DNA from: Teratosphaeria epicoccoides
Lineage: Eukaryota > Ascomycota > Dothideomycetes > Mycosphaerellales > Teratosphaeriaceae
Assembly (NCBI GenBank): GCA_021401465.1
Contig: JADDMT010000023.1
Location: forward strand, 124,001 to 188,000
Direction: 5' to 3'
Length of the DNA: 64,000 nt
This document shows, in pieces, positions 18,539-30,092 of the stretch (the stretch's first letter is position 1; the number at the start of each line of letters is the position of its first letter). The notes beneath the pieces are model-generated. The model worked only from the letters and a program-made list of their open reading frames with translations, made no database searches and was not told where the DNA came from. Made by a program: the position numbers and the translations under genes.

Positions 18539-21500
18539 ATGTCTAGAGTACTACGAACTTATAACTAACGCGTAGCGAGCGCCATCCTAAGCGCCCGTAA
18601 TGGCGAAGCTAGCCTAAGTAACTAGCCCGCAGAAGTACCCCCTGCGAGCGACACTACATTAAGCGACAGTTCCGCTAGAGGCTAATTACGCAGCGGACAA
18701 GGCAATAGACTCCTCGCATAGGGACCGCAGCTAACCCTGACTATCGACCTAGCCCTTATAGCCATGATTGTCAATTAGGTCACGAACCGCCTTACGAACT
18801 AGAGCTAGAGCCGCACTGCTCCTAGTAGCGACAACAGCGAGGACGACGAAGACGTCGCCATGAGTGGTACTAATAAACTAGCGGACGAAGAAATCTAGCG
18901 AGATTTCACGCTAGGGACCCGCGAAGACAACTTACTAGGAGGCGCAGACTCTCCGCGTATGCCTGCGAACCTAGTGCCTAAATTCGGGGCCATAGTAGGC
19001 TAACTAGGAGGCAGTTGTAATGCACGTAACCTGAAGCTGTTTAAGGGAGACACCTTGAAGGAGGCTCGAACTTTCTTGCAGGCGTGTAAGGCAGTTTTCG
19101 TGCTTAACCTACGCGGATATTCTACAGAGGGCAAACGAGTCGCCTTTAGTGTGATGTAGCTCAAAGAGGATAAGGAACCTCGCAACAATTAGCATGAGTA
19201 GTATGACCTTATGCAGGTCTATGACAGAACGTATATATAGGCGGACTTTCGCTAGTTCTATGTCGACTAGGTCAAGGATCCAGGGAATCGCGCCCTTACT
19301 ATGTCTGTCGAGTACGAGAGAGCTAAGCAGGGGAAGGGACAAATAACCTCTAGCTTCGCTACCTATCTCGCCACGCTCGAGAGACAGATGCTACCCTATA
19401 CTAAGACGTAACGCGTGCTACACTTACTCGTCAAACTTGATGACAATCTTCAGAACACAATCATGACTTTTCATGAACTTCTAACAACTTGGCAAGACCT
19501 TGTGTCCCTTACGACATGTATGGAAATCACCTTGAAGCGAAATGGAAAATTAGGCAGTAAGGACAATAAGCGTCTAAGTCCCAAGGACCTACTAAAGGGC
19601 CGCTATTACAAGCGTCCTAGGGGCTACGTCTAACGCGGTAGTTCGTTCTAGAGGAGCAAGCCCTCTGAGCCAAAAGACAGTAGCGAGAAGCCTCCGAGTA
19701 GCTGCTACATCTGTGGAGCGAGGGACTACTAGGTAGCTCGCTGTCCTAAACGAAGTGATAGGAAGAAGGTAAGCAAGGTGTCTAAAACCTCCCTAGAGGG
19801 GAGGCGAAAGAAGGACAAGCCCGAGACAACCGAATGGCTACCGCGAGTATCTAAGCTGTCTGTCACTAATAGTGTAGACTCGTGGCCTGCCTAGCGCCTA
19901 TCCGGTGCGGTCTGAGTTAATAGCTCGCTTAAGCTAGTAGACTATATGTTAGATGACCTTGCGGAGGTTAACGTGATACCCTAGAGGGTAATTGTACAGC
20001 TCGGTTTGAAGCCAATCCTAGGAGCCCTGCTGCCTACTATGAAGTCCTTTTAGGGCGAAGGCGTAGTAGCTCGAGGCGCGTATAACGTGCGCCTCTAACT
20101 CGCGGACTCCTCGGGAGAAGTGCGCGAGACTAACGAAGTCTTCTACGCTAAAGACGTTCCTAATAAGGAGCTCCTACTCGGCCGCCCTTAGTGCCACAAG
20201 TAGGGAGTCGTTGTTAATGGAGCTACTAACAACTAGTTCTACGGCTCTATAGGCGAAGTTCCTGTAGTGCGGATGCATGACGCACACAGCTTCTACAAGG
20301 ACATGAAGAAGGTCTAATGCGTGTATGTAGTCCGCATACAGAACGTCAAGGAGGATGTTACCCTTCTGCCTGAGTTAGAGGAATACGCCGATATTTTCGA
20401 CGCAGAGGCTGCGGCCTATGCCTAGGCCCTAGACGCGGAACATGCGATTAACCTTAAGGAGGGTTATAATCCTCCGCATCGACCTCTGTACCCTATGTCA
20501 GAATCGTAGCTCGAAACACTTCAAGACTACCTCTACAAGGCGTAAAGGAACGCGTGGATCCGACGAAGCGACAGCGAGGCTAGAGCACTAGTTATGTTCG
20601 TCCTGAAGAAGGATAACACGCTCCGCCTATGCGTTAACTATAGGGGCCTTAACGTAGTAACCTAGAAGAACCGCTGCCCCCTACTACTTATTAGCGAGAC
20701 GCTTGACCGCCTTAGTCGCGCCGCCATCTTCTCGTCTATCGACTTGAAGGACGCCTACTATCGGATACTAATCCGAAAGGGCGATAAGTAGAAGACTGCA
20801 TTCTGAACGTAGTATAGACACTTTAAGTATACAGTGATGCCGTTTAGCTTGACTAACGTACTAGCGACGTTCTAAGCGTATATTAACCGGGCCCTAGCCG
20901 GCCTCGTTAACACCTGCTACGTAGTATATTTAGACAATATACTAGTCTACTCCGACTCGAAGGAAGAGCACATTCGGCATCTAAGGATAGTACTCGAACA
21001 GCTCCGCAAGTTCGCTCTATACGCGAACCTAAAGAAGTGCTCATTCCTGACAGATAGGATTGAGTTTCTCGGATACATCGTCTCTACAGAAGGAGTTATC
21101 ATAGATGACTAAAGGGTGTCCGTAATCGCGGAGTAGCTGTAGCTAACTACCCTCCGAGAAGTGCAGGTGTTCCTAGGATTCACTAACTTCTATCGCAGAT
21201 TCATACAATCTTACTCGAAGATCGTGGCTCCCCTCATGGCCCTCGCAAAGGGCGCGGTTTAAGGAAAAAAGCTAGGGAAAGTGCCTTAGGAGGAGGCTTA
21301 GAGCAAGGCCTTCTCTAAACTCAAAGCAGCTTTTTAAACTACACCTATACTTCGGCACTTTGACCCTGCTGCGAAGATCCGGATAGAGACTAATGCTTCA
21401 AAATTCGCAATAGCCGCAATTATATCGCAGCTCTAGTCGCATGAAGGCAGTGCGCGATAGTACCTAATTGCCTTCTAGTCGCGGAAGATGCAGGGCGCTA

Positions 21501-23503
21501 AGCTTAACTATAAGACTCACGATTAAGAGCTTTTGGCTATTATTGACAGCTTCAAGGAGTACTGACACTACCTCGAAGGCGTAGCGCACCCTATTAAGGT
21601 GCTTACTAACTATAACAACCTTCGCGGCTTTATAGGCGTGAAGCAGCTAAGTAGTTAGTAAGCAAGGTAGGCGACTTTCCTCGCTAGCTTTGACTTCGTT
21701 ATCTAGCATCGTTCCGGAAAGACGAATCTAGCCGACAGTCCTTCGCGATGACTAGACTACGACACTAGGGAGGAGGGTAACTAACAGCTTCTCCCTACGC
21801 TACAAACGAAGCTTGTAGTTTAGGGCGGCGATCTGTCGTTAGCTCCTCTTGTAGGTCGACTACAGGTCTAATAGGGCCTCACAGCCTCCGCTAGTAACAA
21901 ACCCTCCTATCTAGCAGTTATGGCGACTATGTCTAGCTCGATCCGTGTAGTAGTTAACTAGCTTACATGTAGTAAGCATGCGATGTCTAAAGAACCCTTT
22001 AAAGAAGTCTCGAGACTTATTCAGCGGTTGCAAGAGCAAGAACCGGAGTTAATCAATAAGGGTGTAGCCCTCTAGGACACCGCAGGTAGCCCGAAGTACT
22101 AGACCAAGTCAGGCGACTTGTAGTACTTTAATAATAGGCTCTACGTACCTGCTAACTACGTACTCTGTTCGCAGCTCCTCTATATTCATCATGACGATAA
22201 ACTCGCGGGCTATTTTAGCGCAGAGAAGACGAACGCACTTCTCGGACGTAAATACTAGTAGCCTACGCTAGAACAGGATGTCTCTGACTATGTCAAATCC
22301 TGCTAGACGTGCCAGATTAGCAAATCTCGGCGCTATTACCCCTACGGCGATGCTTAGGCGCTCCTACTACTAGAGAGACTATAGCAAGACTTAACTATAG
22401 ATTTTATTACTAATCTGCTACGAGCAAAGTAGAAAGGCAATGTAGTTAATACTGTCCTTGTAGTAGTCAACTAATACTCGAAGATGAATGTCTTTATCCT
22501 ATGTACGAAAAAGTGCACAAGTAGCAAGCTTGCGCAACTACTTCGCGACAAAGTTATATAGCGCTTTAGTGTCCCCCGAAGTATCCTATCGGATCGAGGT
22601 TCTGTCTTTACTAGTAAATACTAGTAAGAATTTATGTTTAAGGTGCGTGTTAAGTACTGCCTAAGTATAGCATTCTATCTACAGACTAATAGTCAGACTA
22701 AACGTATGAACTAGACTCTTAAGTAGTACCTTCGGTGCTACTACGCTAAGAACTAGGATGCATAGGCTAACGCAATTCCTATAGCGGAATTTGCAGTTAA
22801 TAACAGCGTGCATGCTACTATGCGCATGTCGCTATTTCAGATTCTTTATGGCTTTGATCTAGAAATATACCTAGAACCGCCTCAGGACGAGTCTTCTGAG
22901 GAGAGGGTGCTGGCCGCCGCGGAATTAGCGTGGCGTATGCGCGAGGTACATTCGGTGCTAATAGAACACTAGAAAAAGGCTTCAGAATCCTAGATTAAAC
23001 ATAATAACGCCTGTGCTAAACCGATGTAGTACGTAGTTAGTACGAAGGTATTACTATTGACGAAGAATCTTAAGCTGAAACTTCTAAGCAAGAAGATGAC
23101 GCTAAGGTTCGTCGGACCCTTCCAGATACACGACGTAATAGGCTCGCAGGCGTACCGGCTATCGTTGCTATCGTCATATCGTGTACATGACGTCTTCTAC
23201 GTATCTCTACTCAAACCATAGGTACAGCGTAAGGGCGAAGAGCCCGCGGACCTGATGCTAGTAGCAGAAGAGAACGAAGAGTAGGAAGTCGAGGGTATTA
23301 AGGACAGTATGCGGCGTAAGGGCGTAACGTACTATCTAGTGAAGTAGAAAGGATACTTACCTAAGTACACATAATAGGTTCTAGCTAAAGACTGCAAGAA
23401 TGCCCTAGAAGCTATCCGTGAATTCGAAGAGCGGAGGAGGCGTGAGCAGGGCTTACGAAGGTCGATTCGTGGGAAGATAAGGGTTCTAGAGCAGAATTCT
23501 TAA
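18539..23503 (+). pseudogene. gag-pol: gag-pol polyprotein of gypsy copy 1 (chromovirus)
   Basis: One frame of 1,655 codons with many TAG and a few TAA/TGA stops. Gag lies at the N-terminus. A CCHC knuckle is at 19703-19750 (CYICGARDY then a stop; the His codon reads Tyr and a Trp codon reads TAG). A protease-like region (LDDLAEVNVI) is near 19950. The RT core is at about 20520-21070; its YLDD box reads YLDN here at ~20930. RNase H follows, then the integrase HHCC zinc region (~22170-22330) and catalytic core (DFITN, SDRGSVFTS, QTKRMN). A C-terminal chromodomain (~23325-23440, TYYLVK, KGYLPKYT, EAIREFEER) is known in this group to target silent chromatin. Confidence 0.92.
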
Positions 23504-23643
23504 CATATGTATGTAGCGCATAACGCGCGAAGTGACAACAAGAAGCAAACGCCCTACTCATACATCATTAATGCCTAAAGGCACACCTAGAATAAACCTA
23601 AGAAGAATAAGAGACATGCTCGGATTAGCTTCGTAGCTAATGC

Positions 23644-25140
23644 TTAGCGACTACTAGTTAGGGGCTTCCTAACTGAACCCGAAGCAGGAGAGTCTTTCTT
23701 GTTACGGTCCGCTAGGGACTGCCTACCCGCGCGGGGTCTACTAAACACCCTGAAGCGACCATGAGTAACGGGGGTAGTAACGCCACGAAGAGAGGCTAGC
23801 ATCTTCTTCTTTAGTAGGTTGCGAGGGAGCTCGTCTTTAGAGCCTATAGTAGCCAGAGAACTAGCGACATCCTTACCGCGCCTAGTCGCGACGACTACCT
23901 CATCCTTAGCATTAGAAGGCGAAGAGACTCGAGCGCGCTTGCAGCTGTCGCGCTCGGCCCTCGAGATCATCTTACGCTTCTTGACATAAGTGTCGACTAC
24001 ATCATTAGACTTAGTGTCTCCCTTAGGCGCAACTAGTGCGGTAACACTACAGCGCGAAGGGATTACGTTAGGACCGAAGGTATCCTAGATGTCGTCACCC
24101 TCCTCATCCTCAAAGATCTGGCCTAGAGGCTTGTGCCTTAGCGTCTTGACAGACGTAGTGCGGGTCGCAAGCAGGGAAGGTTTGGCTTCCTCGTCGCTAA
24201 CCTTAATTTCGGCCCTAGCCCTCTTCTTCTTCTTAGACAGTAGCGTCGAGGCGGCGTAGGCGGCGGCGCTACAATGTGTTAGCTGTACGCATGCGATAGG
24301 ATTCGAGTAAGTAACTTACGGCTTAGTCCTTAGGACCGGCTTAGAGGCAGGCTGTCTCTTAGTACGGCGCTAGGGCGTAGCCTTAGCAGCGGGAGCAGTA
24401 AATTGCTTGATAACCTTCTTGCAGATCATACGCATCTTAAAGTTATCGTTAATAGAGGCAAGGGCCCTAAGTTGCTAACGCTAACAGCTAGTCGGATATT
24501 TCTCGACGCTAACGTTAGCCGAGCGGAGAAAGTCAGCATTCATACTTAGAGGGTACCTATACTATATGCGTACTATAGCGAAGGTCTCGACCCTAACGGT
24601 TAGCACCTTCAAGATCTTCTAGACTAGGTCTGCGATTAGACCTAGACAAACGTTTTCGCCTGTTAGTAGAGAGTCGAAGCGAACACTGCCATGAGAACAG
24701 TTAGTAGTCGCGGTAAAGCATGAGAGGGCGCCGAGCAGGTAGGCAAGTACCTTGCGGTACTTAGCCTATAGCCTGTTCATAGTCAGAGTGCCTTTAGTAA
24801 TCCCCTTGTTACATGTACTCTAGAAGTCATTAATGTTACGGCAGAGCTAGTTATACTTACCGTATACCTCTTTAGGGAGGTCTTAGCATTTTTGATGCTT
24901 GCTATTATAGTTGACATAATTGTAGTAGACACTACCCTCATTAAATCCGCTGACGCAGATCTTAGCTACGCTTCGGTTAGTATAAGCCACACATACCTCG
25001 CGGGTAGGGGACGCCTTACTAACATGCGGAGGAGAGATGTGTGCAGCTTGGCTACTAAGGTTGTTAAGGCATTGTTAACACAAGCGACGATCGCAGGCAG
25101 AGCGAGTAGCGTCGAACTTAGTCTGTAGCATATGAGCCAT
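23644..25140 (-). pseudogene. Antisense gene of the chromovirus, copy 1
   Basis: A 499-codon frame (stops are RIP-type) on the strand opposite gag-pol, lying between pol and the 3' LTR. It starts MAHMLQTKFDATRSA and ends GSVRKPLTSSR. A Cys-rich N-terminal segment (about residues 58-95) gives, when copies are compared position by position, the spacing Cys-x2-Cys-x8-Cys-x12-Cys-x2-Cys-x6-Cys, recalling a Zn2Cys6 cluster. The C-terminal third is basic with nuclear-localisation-like stretches (KKRKMISRAERDS, KRARVSS). Same length (1,497 nt) in copies D and E. I do not recognise the protein; DNA binding or a regulatory role is inference. Confidence 0.75.
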
Positions 25141-25295
25141 TATAGCTAAGACGGGTTAATTGATCTTGATTGATTAATTGAAGAAGAAGAAGCTCTAGTA
25201 TAGACCCGCAGACATAGCGAGGCGCAAGCTAAGCGAAGTAGGAGCGGAGGTTAATGTTAGTGTCTTAGAACAGGAAAGTTTAGGAAGCGACAAGG

Positions 25296-25303
25296 TTTTT
25301 ATA
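25296..25303 (-). promoter_or_regulatory. TATA box for the antisense gene
   Basis: TATAAAAA on the minus strand, about 160 nt upstream of the antisense ATG at 25140. The surrounding gggtataaaaacc is kept in all five copies (also near 28634, 29930, 46157 and 62280), despite heavy mutation elsewhere. Confidence 0.6.
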
Positions 25304-25924
25304 CCCTCTGACAGCCCCCCTATTGCCTACCGCAACTGTTAAGCTAGTAACTCGAACTACATGCGCAGAGTACCTGCCTTAGGTTAACTTATAAGAGGAC
25401 CGAATGATGTAATAACAGATAACGCGGCTGTCACGCATATGCGCTAACCGCACTCGTGCTAGCCTACTAGCATGGAAATGTGGCGAGGCCCGCGCTAGGA
25501 GCGCGCTCCTGCCGTTTCAAGCGGCGCGCGTAGAGCGTCCGCGTACTTTCCTACTACCCTAAGGTTCTGCAACACGTTCTTCACGGTCACGACTAAATAG
25601 GGATAGCTAAGCTACTTGGCAAGGCTAGCGCGCATGCTCGCCCTATAATTTCAAGGATTAACTGAAGTACGTACTCGCGGTTTCCTGATATCTTGATCTG
25701 CATGTAAAGCGAAGGTGTTACGAGGCCGCCTAACATGTGACGGATTAAAACCCGCCCGAGTTAGCAGCCTCCGCCCTGTACTCGCTACGAAGGTGTTAAG
25801 GTATACGCATAACATATGTTACGTAGGCTATCTACCTATTTACCCTTGCGCGGTGTAAGCGTGCTACATCCTGTACCCTATATGTTCTGCATGCATTACT
25901 TAGTAAGGCTAGGGACATCCTCAT

Positions 25925-25938
25925 AGGAGGAGAGGCAG
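25925..25938 (+). other. Polypurine tract of gypsy copy 1
   Basis: aggaggagaggcag ends directly at the 3' LTR; the expected plus-strand primer site of an LTR retrotransposon. Confidence 0.7.
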
Positions 25939-26298
25939 TGATACGGTTAATACTAGGGGGCTATTAGAACCGCATAGGTTCTAATGCCCGCCCTTAGCAT
26001 GTAGTAACCCTACTACATATAGTAAGGGGGTCCTTCGTACATACGTTAGCTTGTATGTCGTCCGAGTAGGATCAGTTGTCGACGTAGGACACCCCTACGT
26101 CGCTAACCCTACGGTACCCCTGCGGGGTTAGGCTCGGACATGCTTTCCCTAATTAAGGAGCGTCAGGGGTTATAAGCACCCTTAGCGCTACCTCTGCAAT
26201 AAGCAGAAAGCAGCGCTGTCTTGTACCTACTAAAAGGTCGGATTACTCTGTCACACTGCGAGATATTTTCATATCATATAGCATATACATCTATATCA
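25939..26298 (+). repeat. 3' LTR of gypsy copy 1
   Basis: 360 bp, TGATAC...TATCA, followed by the target duplication ggttt (26299-26303). Contains a hairpin-forming palindrome at 25964-25984 (ttagaacc / ggttctaa). Confidence 0.92.
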
Positions 26299-26303
26299 GG
26301 TTT

Positions 26304-26575
26304 AGTGTAGTTAAGGGGCGGTTAGCTATACTAGCAGAGCACATTACTAGTCTTGTAGACTACAGTAATAGTTAGTTCGCTATAATGCATGTAGAGCTTA
26401 ATGCTATTATAGAGCGGATAGTTAACGTTAGTCGCACTATTATAGACAGTGTAATCTATATTAAGGCGCTCTAGGGGGCTGTATTTGCAGGTACTACGCT
26501 ACCGCACTATACTGATAAAGAGCGCTGTAAGCGCTCTAGAGGTAGCGTGTAGTAGCAGCAGTAGTAGTAGTAGTA
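26304..26575 (+). pseudogene. Zinc-cluster-like ORF, 3' part after the gypsy insertion
   Basis: With one copy of ggttt removed, the frame from 18129 continues here (GRLAI, EHITSLVDYSNS, MHVELNAIIERIVNVS) to a cluster of TAG/TAA codons near 26560. Helical, hydrophobic-heptad-like text. Function unknown. Confidence 0.5.
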
Positions 26576-26800
26576 GAATAGCGAAGGAGCTTAGGGGTTT
26601 AGCGTTGTTTAAACAGTGCTATCAAGTTAACTATGTCGACGCCTACTACGACTTAGCTATAAGTAGCATAATTCGATTTTTTATTTAACTCTTTTTTTAG
26701 TAACTATCAAGACATGTTAAATATCTTTTCAGCGATTTTGCTATTAAATACACTATGACTACGCAATACACTAACGCCAGACTAATAATAAACCTTTTCA

Positions 26801-27639
26801 TTACTACGTGCTATTATAGGCATCCTTATAATTTACCTTCTTGCGCTGTTGTGGCTTATGTATCAACTCTGCAAGCTACGGTAGTAGCGGCTTGTCTGCC
26901 TTCTTCCTCTTACCCCCTTGCTTCTTAGTCTTTGCAGCTAGTAGCGGCGTCGTTAGTAGCAGCGTCTTTACTACAGGGGGCTTCGCAGCTAGCGGCAGCG
27001 TCTCTAGCTGCGGAGTCTTCGGTGTTAGTGACGCTGTTATAGCTGTAGGAGCCGGATGAGGTCCTAGAGTTGTACTAGTAGTAGTAGTAGTAGCAGAACC
27101 ATGAGTAGCCCTAGGAGCTAGCGACTAGCGCTCTTGTTTAATTATTAGCTCTGACTTAGACGCCTTTGTCTCCTGCTACTTCTTCAAGTATAGTAAGAAT
27201 ACCCTCTAGCTCTTCATGAAGGTATCTAGTAGTAGAAGCTTATTATCACTACTAAGCTCAGTCAAGTCAAACATATCTACCCCCTGCTACGAGCTATATG
27301 CTAGCAGGGCATCTAAGCTAGAGACTAGCTCTAGTTTGATAATTCGACTGTCGAATGCCTCCGTGATTACCTCTGTAGTTCGTCTAATTGTTTGTAGCGC
27401 TAGAGCACCTAGTAAAGCTTAGACTAGCAGATTAGACGAAGGGTCTTGATTATAGCCTTGCTATGTGCTTACATAGCGACTCGTAGTAGCGGCCTCATCT
27501 TTAGCGAGAATGGCGTGTATGACAAGGTCGCTAACATCGTAACTATACCGTTATGTTAGGGGGGGTAGCCTGTCTTTAATGTGTAAGCTATAACGGTCTT
27601 CTAAGAGCTCTTAGAGCTTAGCGTCTATAAGACTAAATC
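26801..27639 (-). pseudogene. Unrecognised Ala/Thr/Lys-rich ORF, truncated by gypsy copy A
   Basis: A minus-strand frame with a few TAG stops runs from the LTR at 27640 down to 26801. It contains ALLGALALQTIRRTTEV, SSLDALLAYSS, then a Thr/Pro/Lys-rich low-complexity tail (SATTTTTTSTTLG, KTKKQGGKRKKADKPLLP). No family recognised. Its start was lost to the LTR insertion. It converges with the zinc-cluster ORF, so both may belong to one older element. Confidence 0.45.
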
Positions 27640-27999
27640 TGATATAGATGTATATGCTATATGATATAGAAATATCTCGCAGTGTAACAGAGTAATCCGA
27701 CCTTTTAGTAGGTACAAGACAGCGCTGCTTTCTGCTTATTGCAGAGGTAGCGCTAAGGGTGCTTATAACCCCTAACGCTCCTTAATTAGGGAAAGCATGT
27801 CTAAGCCTAACCCCGCAGGGGTACTATAGGGTCAGCGACGTAGGGGCGTCTTACGTTAACAACTAATCTCTCTTAGACGACATACAAGCTAACGTATGTA
27901 CGAAGGACCCCCTTACTATATGTAGTAGGGTTACTACATGCTAAGGGCGGGCATTAGAACCTATGCGGTTCTAATAGCCCCCTAGTATTAACCGTATTA
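27640..27999 (-). repeat. LTR of gypsy copy A
   Basis: 360 bp, reverse orientation; starts tgatatagatg and ends taaccgtatta. The outer flank is aaatc (27635-27639). Confidence 0.88.
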
Positions 28000-28934
28000 C
28001 TGCCCCTCCTCCTATGAGGATGTCCCTAGCCTTACTAAGTAATGCACGCGGAACGTATAGGGTATAGGATATAGCACACTTACACCGCGCAAGGGTGAAT
28101 AGGTAGATAGCCTATGTAACATGTGTTATGCGCATACCTTAACACCTTCGTAGCGAGTGCAGGGCAGAGGCTGCTAACTCGGGCGGGTTTTAACCTGTTA
28201 CATGTTAGGCAGCTTCGTAACACCTTTGCTTTATATGCAGATCGAGATATCAGGACACTACAAGCACGTACTTTAGTTAATCCTTGAAATTATAGGGCGA
28301 GCATACGCGCTAGCCTTGCCAAGTAGCTTGGCTGTCCCTATTTAGTCGTGACTATGAAGAACGTGTCGCAGAACCTTAGGGTAGTAGGAAAGTACGCGGA
28401 CGCTCTACACACGCCGCTTGAAATGGCAGGAGCGCGCTCCTAGCGCGGGCCTCGCCACATTTTCATGCTAGTAGGCTAGCACGAGTACGGTTAGCGCACA
28501 TGCGTAACAGCCGCGCTATCTGTTATTGCATTATTCGGTCCCCTTGTAAGTTAACTAAGGGCAGGTACTCTGCGCATGTAGTTTAAGTTACTAGCTTAAC
28601 GGTTGCGGTAGGTAACAGGGGGGCTGTTAGAGGGTATAAAAACCTCGTCGCTTTCCTAAACTTCCTGTTCTAAGACACTAACATTAACCTCTACTCCTAT
28701 TTCGCTTAGCTTGCGCCTCGCTGTGTCTGCGGGTCTATACTAGAGCTTCTTCTTCTTCAATCAATCAATCAAGATTAATTAACCTGTCTTAGCTATAATA
28801 GCTGATATGCTATAGACTAAGTTCGACGCTACTTGCTCTGCCCGTAATTGTCGCTTGTGTTAACGATGCCTTAACAACCTTAGTAGCCAAGCTGCACACA
28901 TCTCTCCTCTACGTGTTAGTAAGGCGTCCCCTAC
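27640..28934 (-). mobile_element. Partial gypsy copy A (3' end only)
   Basis: A 3' LTR (27640-27999) plus 935 bp of adjoining internal sequence, aligning without indels to copy 1 positions 26298 back to 25004. It contains the antisense gene's TATA box and its first ~45 codons, reading plus from 28798 (start codon mutated to ATA). It stops exactly where the LTR of copy B begins (28935). Confidence 0.85.
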
Positions 28935-29294
28935 TAATATAGATGTATATGCTATATGATATGGAAATATCTCGCAGTGTGACAGAGTAATCCGACCTTT
29001 TAGTAGGTATAAGACAGCGCTGCTTTCTGCTTATCGCAGAGGTAGCGCTAAGGGTGCTTATAACCCCTGACGCTCCTTAATTAGGGAAAGCATGTCCGAG
29101 CCTAACCCCGCAGGGGTACTGTAGGGTAAGTAACGTAGGGGCGTCCTATGTCGACAACTAATCCCTCTTAGACGACATACGAGCTAACGTATATACGAAG
29201 GACCTCCTTGCTATATGTAGCAGGGTTACTACATGCTAAGGGTAGGCATTAGAACCTATGCGGTTCTAATAGCCCCCTAGTATTAACCGTATTA
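28935..29294 (-). repeat. 3' LTR of gypsy copy B
   Basis: 360 bp, reverse orientation, abutting the internal sequence of copy A at its outer edge. Confidence 0.88.
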
Positions 29295-30092
29295 CTGCCC
29301 CTCCTCCTATGAGGATGTCCCTAGCCTTACTAAGTAATGCACGTAGAATATATAGGGTATAGGATATAGCACACTTACACCGCGCAAGAGTGAATAGGTA
29401 GATAGCCTGCGTAACATGTGTCATGCGCATACCTTAACACCTTTGTAGCGAGTGTAGGGCGGAGGCTGCTAACTCGGGCGGGTTTTAATCTGTCACATAT
29501 TAGGCGGCTTCGTAACACCTTCGCTTTACATGCAGATCGAGATATCAGGAAACTACGAGTACGTACTTTAGTCAATCCTTGAAATTATAGGGCGAGCATG
29601 CGCGCTAGCCTTGCCAAGTAGCTTGGCTGTCCCTATTTAGTCATGACTGTGAAGAACGTGTCGCAGAACCTTAGGGTAGTAGGAAGGTACGCGGACGCTC
29701 TGTACGCGCTACTCGAAATAGCAGGAGCGCGCTCCTAGCGCGGGTCTCGCCACATTTTCATGCTAGTAGGCTAGCACAAGTACAGTCGGCGTACATGCGT
29801 GACAGCCGCGTTATCTGTTCTTGCATTATTAGGTCCCCTTGTAAGTTAACTAAAGGCAGGTACTCTGCGCATGTAGTTCGAGTTACTAGCTTAACGGTTG
29901 CGATAGGCAACAGGGGGGCTGTCAGAGGGTATAAAAACCTCGTCACTTCCTAAATTTTCCTGTTCTAAGACACTAACATTAACCTCTGCTCCTACTTCGC
30001 TTAGCTTGCGCCTCGCTATGTCTGCAGGTCTAAACCGGAGCTTCTTCTTCTTCAATTAATTAATCAAGATCAACTAACTCATCTTAGCTATA

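Larger units (their letters stand above)
18130..26298 (+). mobile_element. Ty3/gypsy chromovirus, copy 1, complete but RIP-inactivated
   Basis: 8,169 bp: 5' LTR 18130-18489, gag-pol 18539-23503, antisense gene 25140-23644, polypurine tract, 3' LTR 25939-26298, flanked by the 5-bp duplication ggttt. Domain order gag, protease, RT, RNase H, integrase, chromodomain is that of chromoviruses. Many TAG stops make it inactive, but there are no frameshifts: copy D is exactly the same length. Confidence 0.93.

Noticed and set aside
18539..23503. TAG might be a sense codon (reassigned) because it interrupts so many otherwise good frames.
   Set aside because: mex67 in the same window ends with TAG, intact genes contain none in frame, and sister transposon copies have CAG or TGG at many of the TAG positions. 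RIP explains it.
25964..25984. LTR palindromes (ttagaacc/ggttctaa and others) as a structured RNA gene.
   Set aside because: They occur in every LTR at the same place and are part of the LTR; no known RNA family is suggested.
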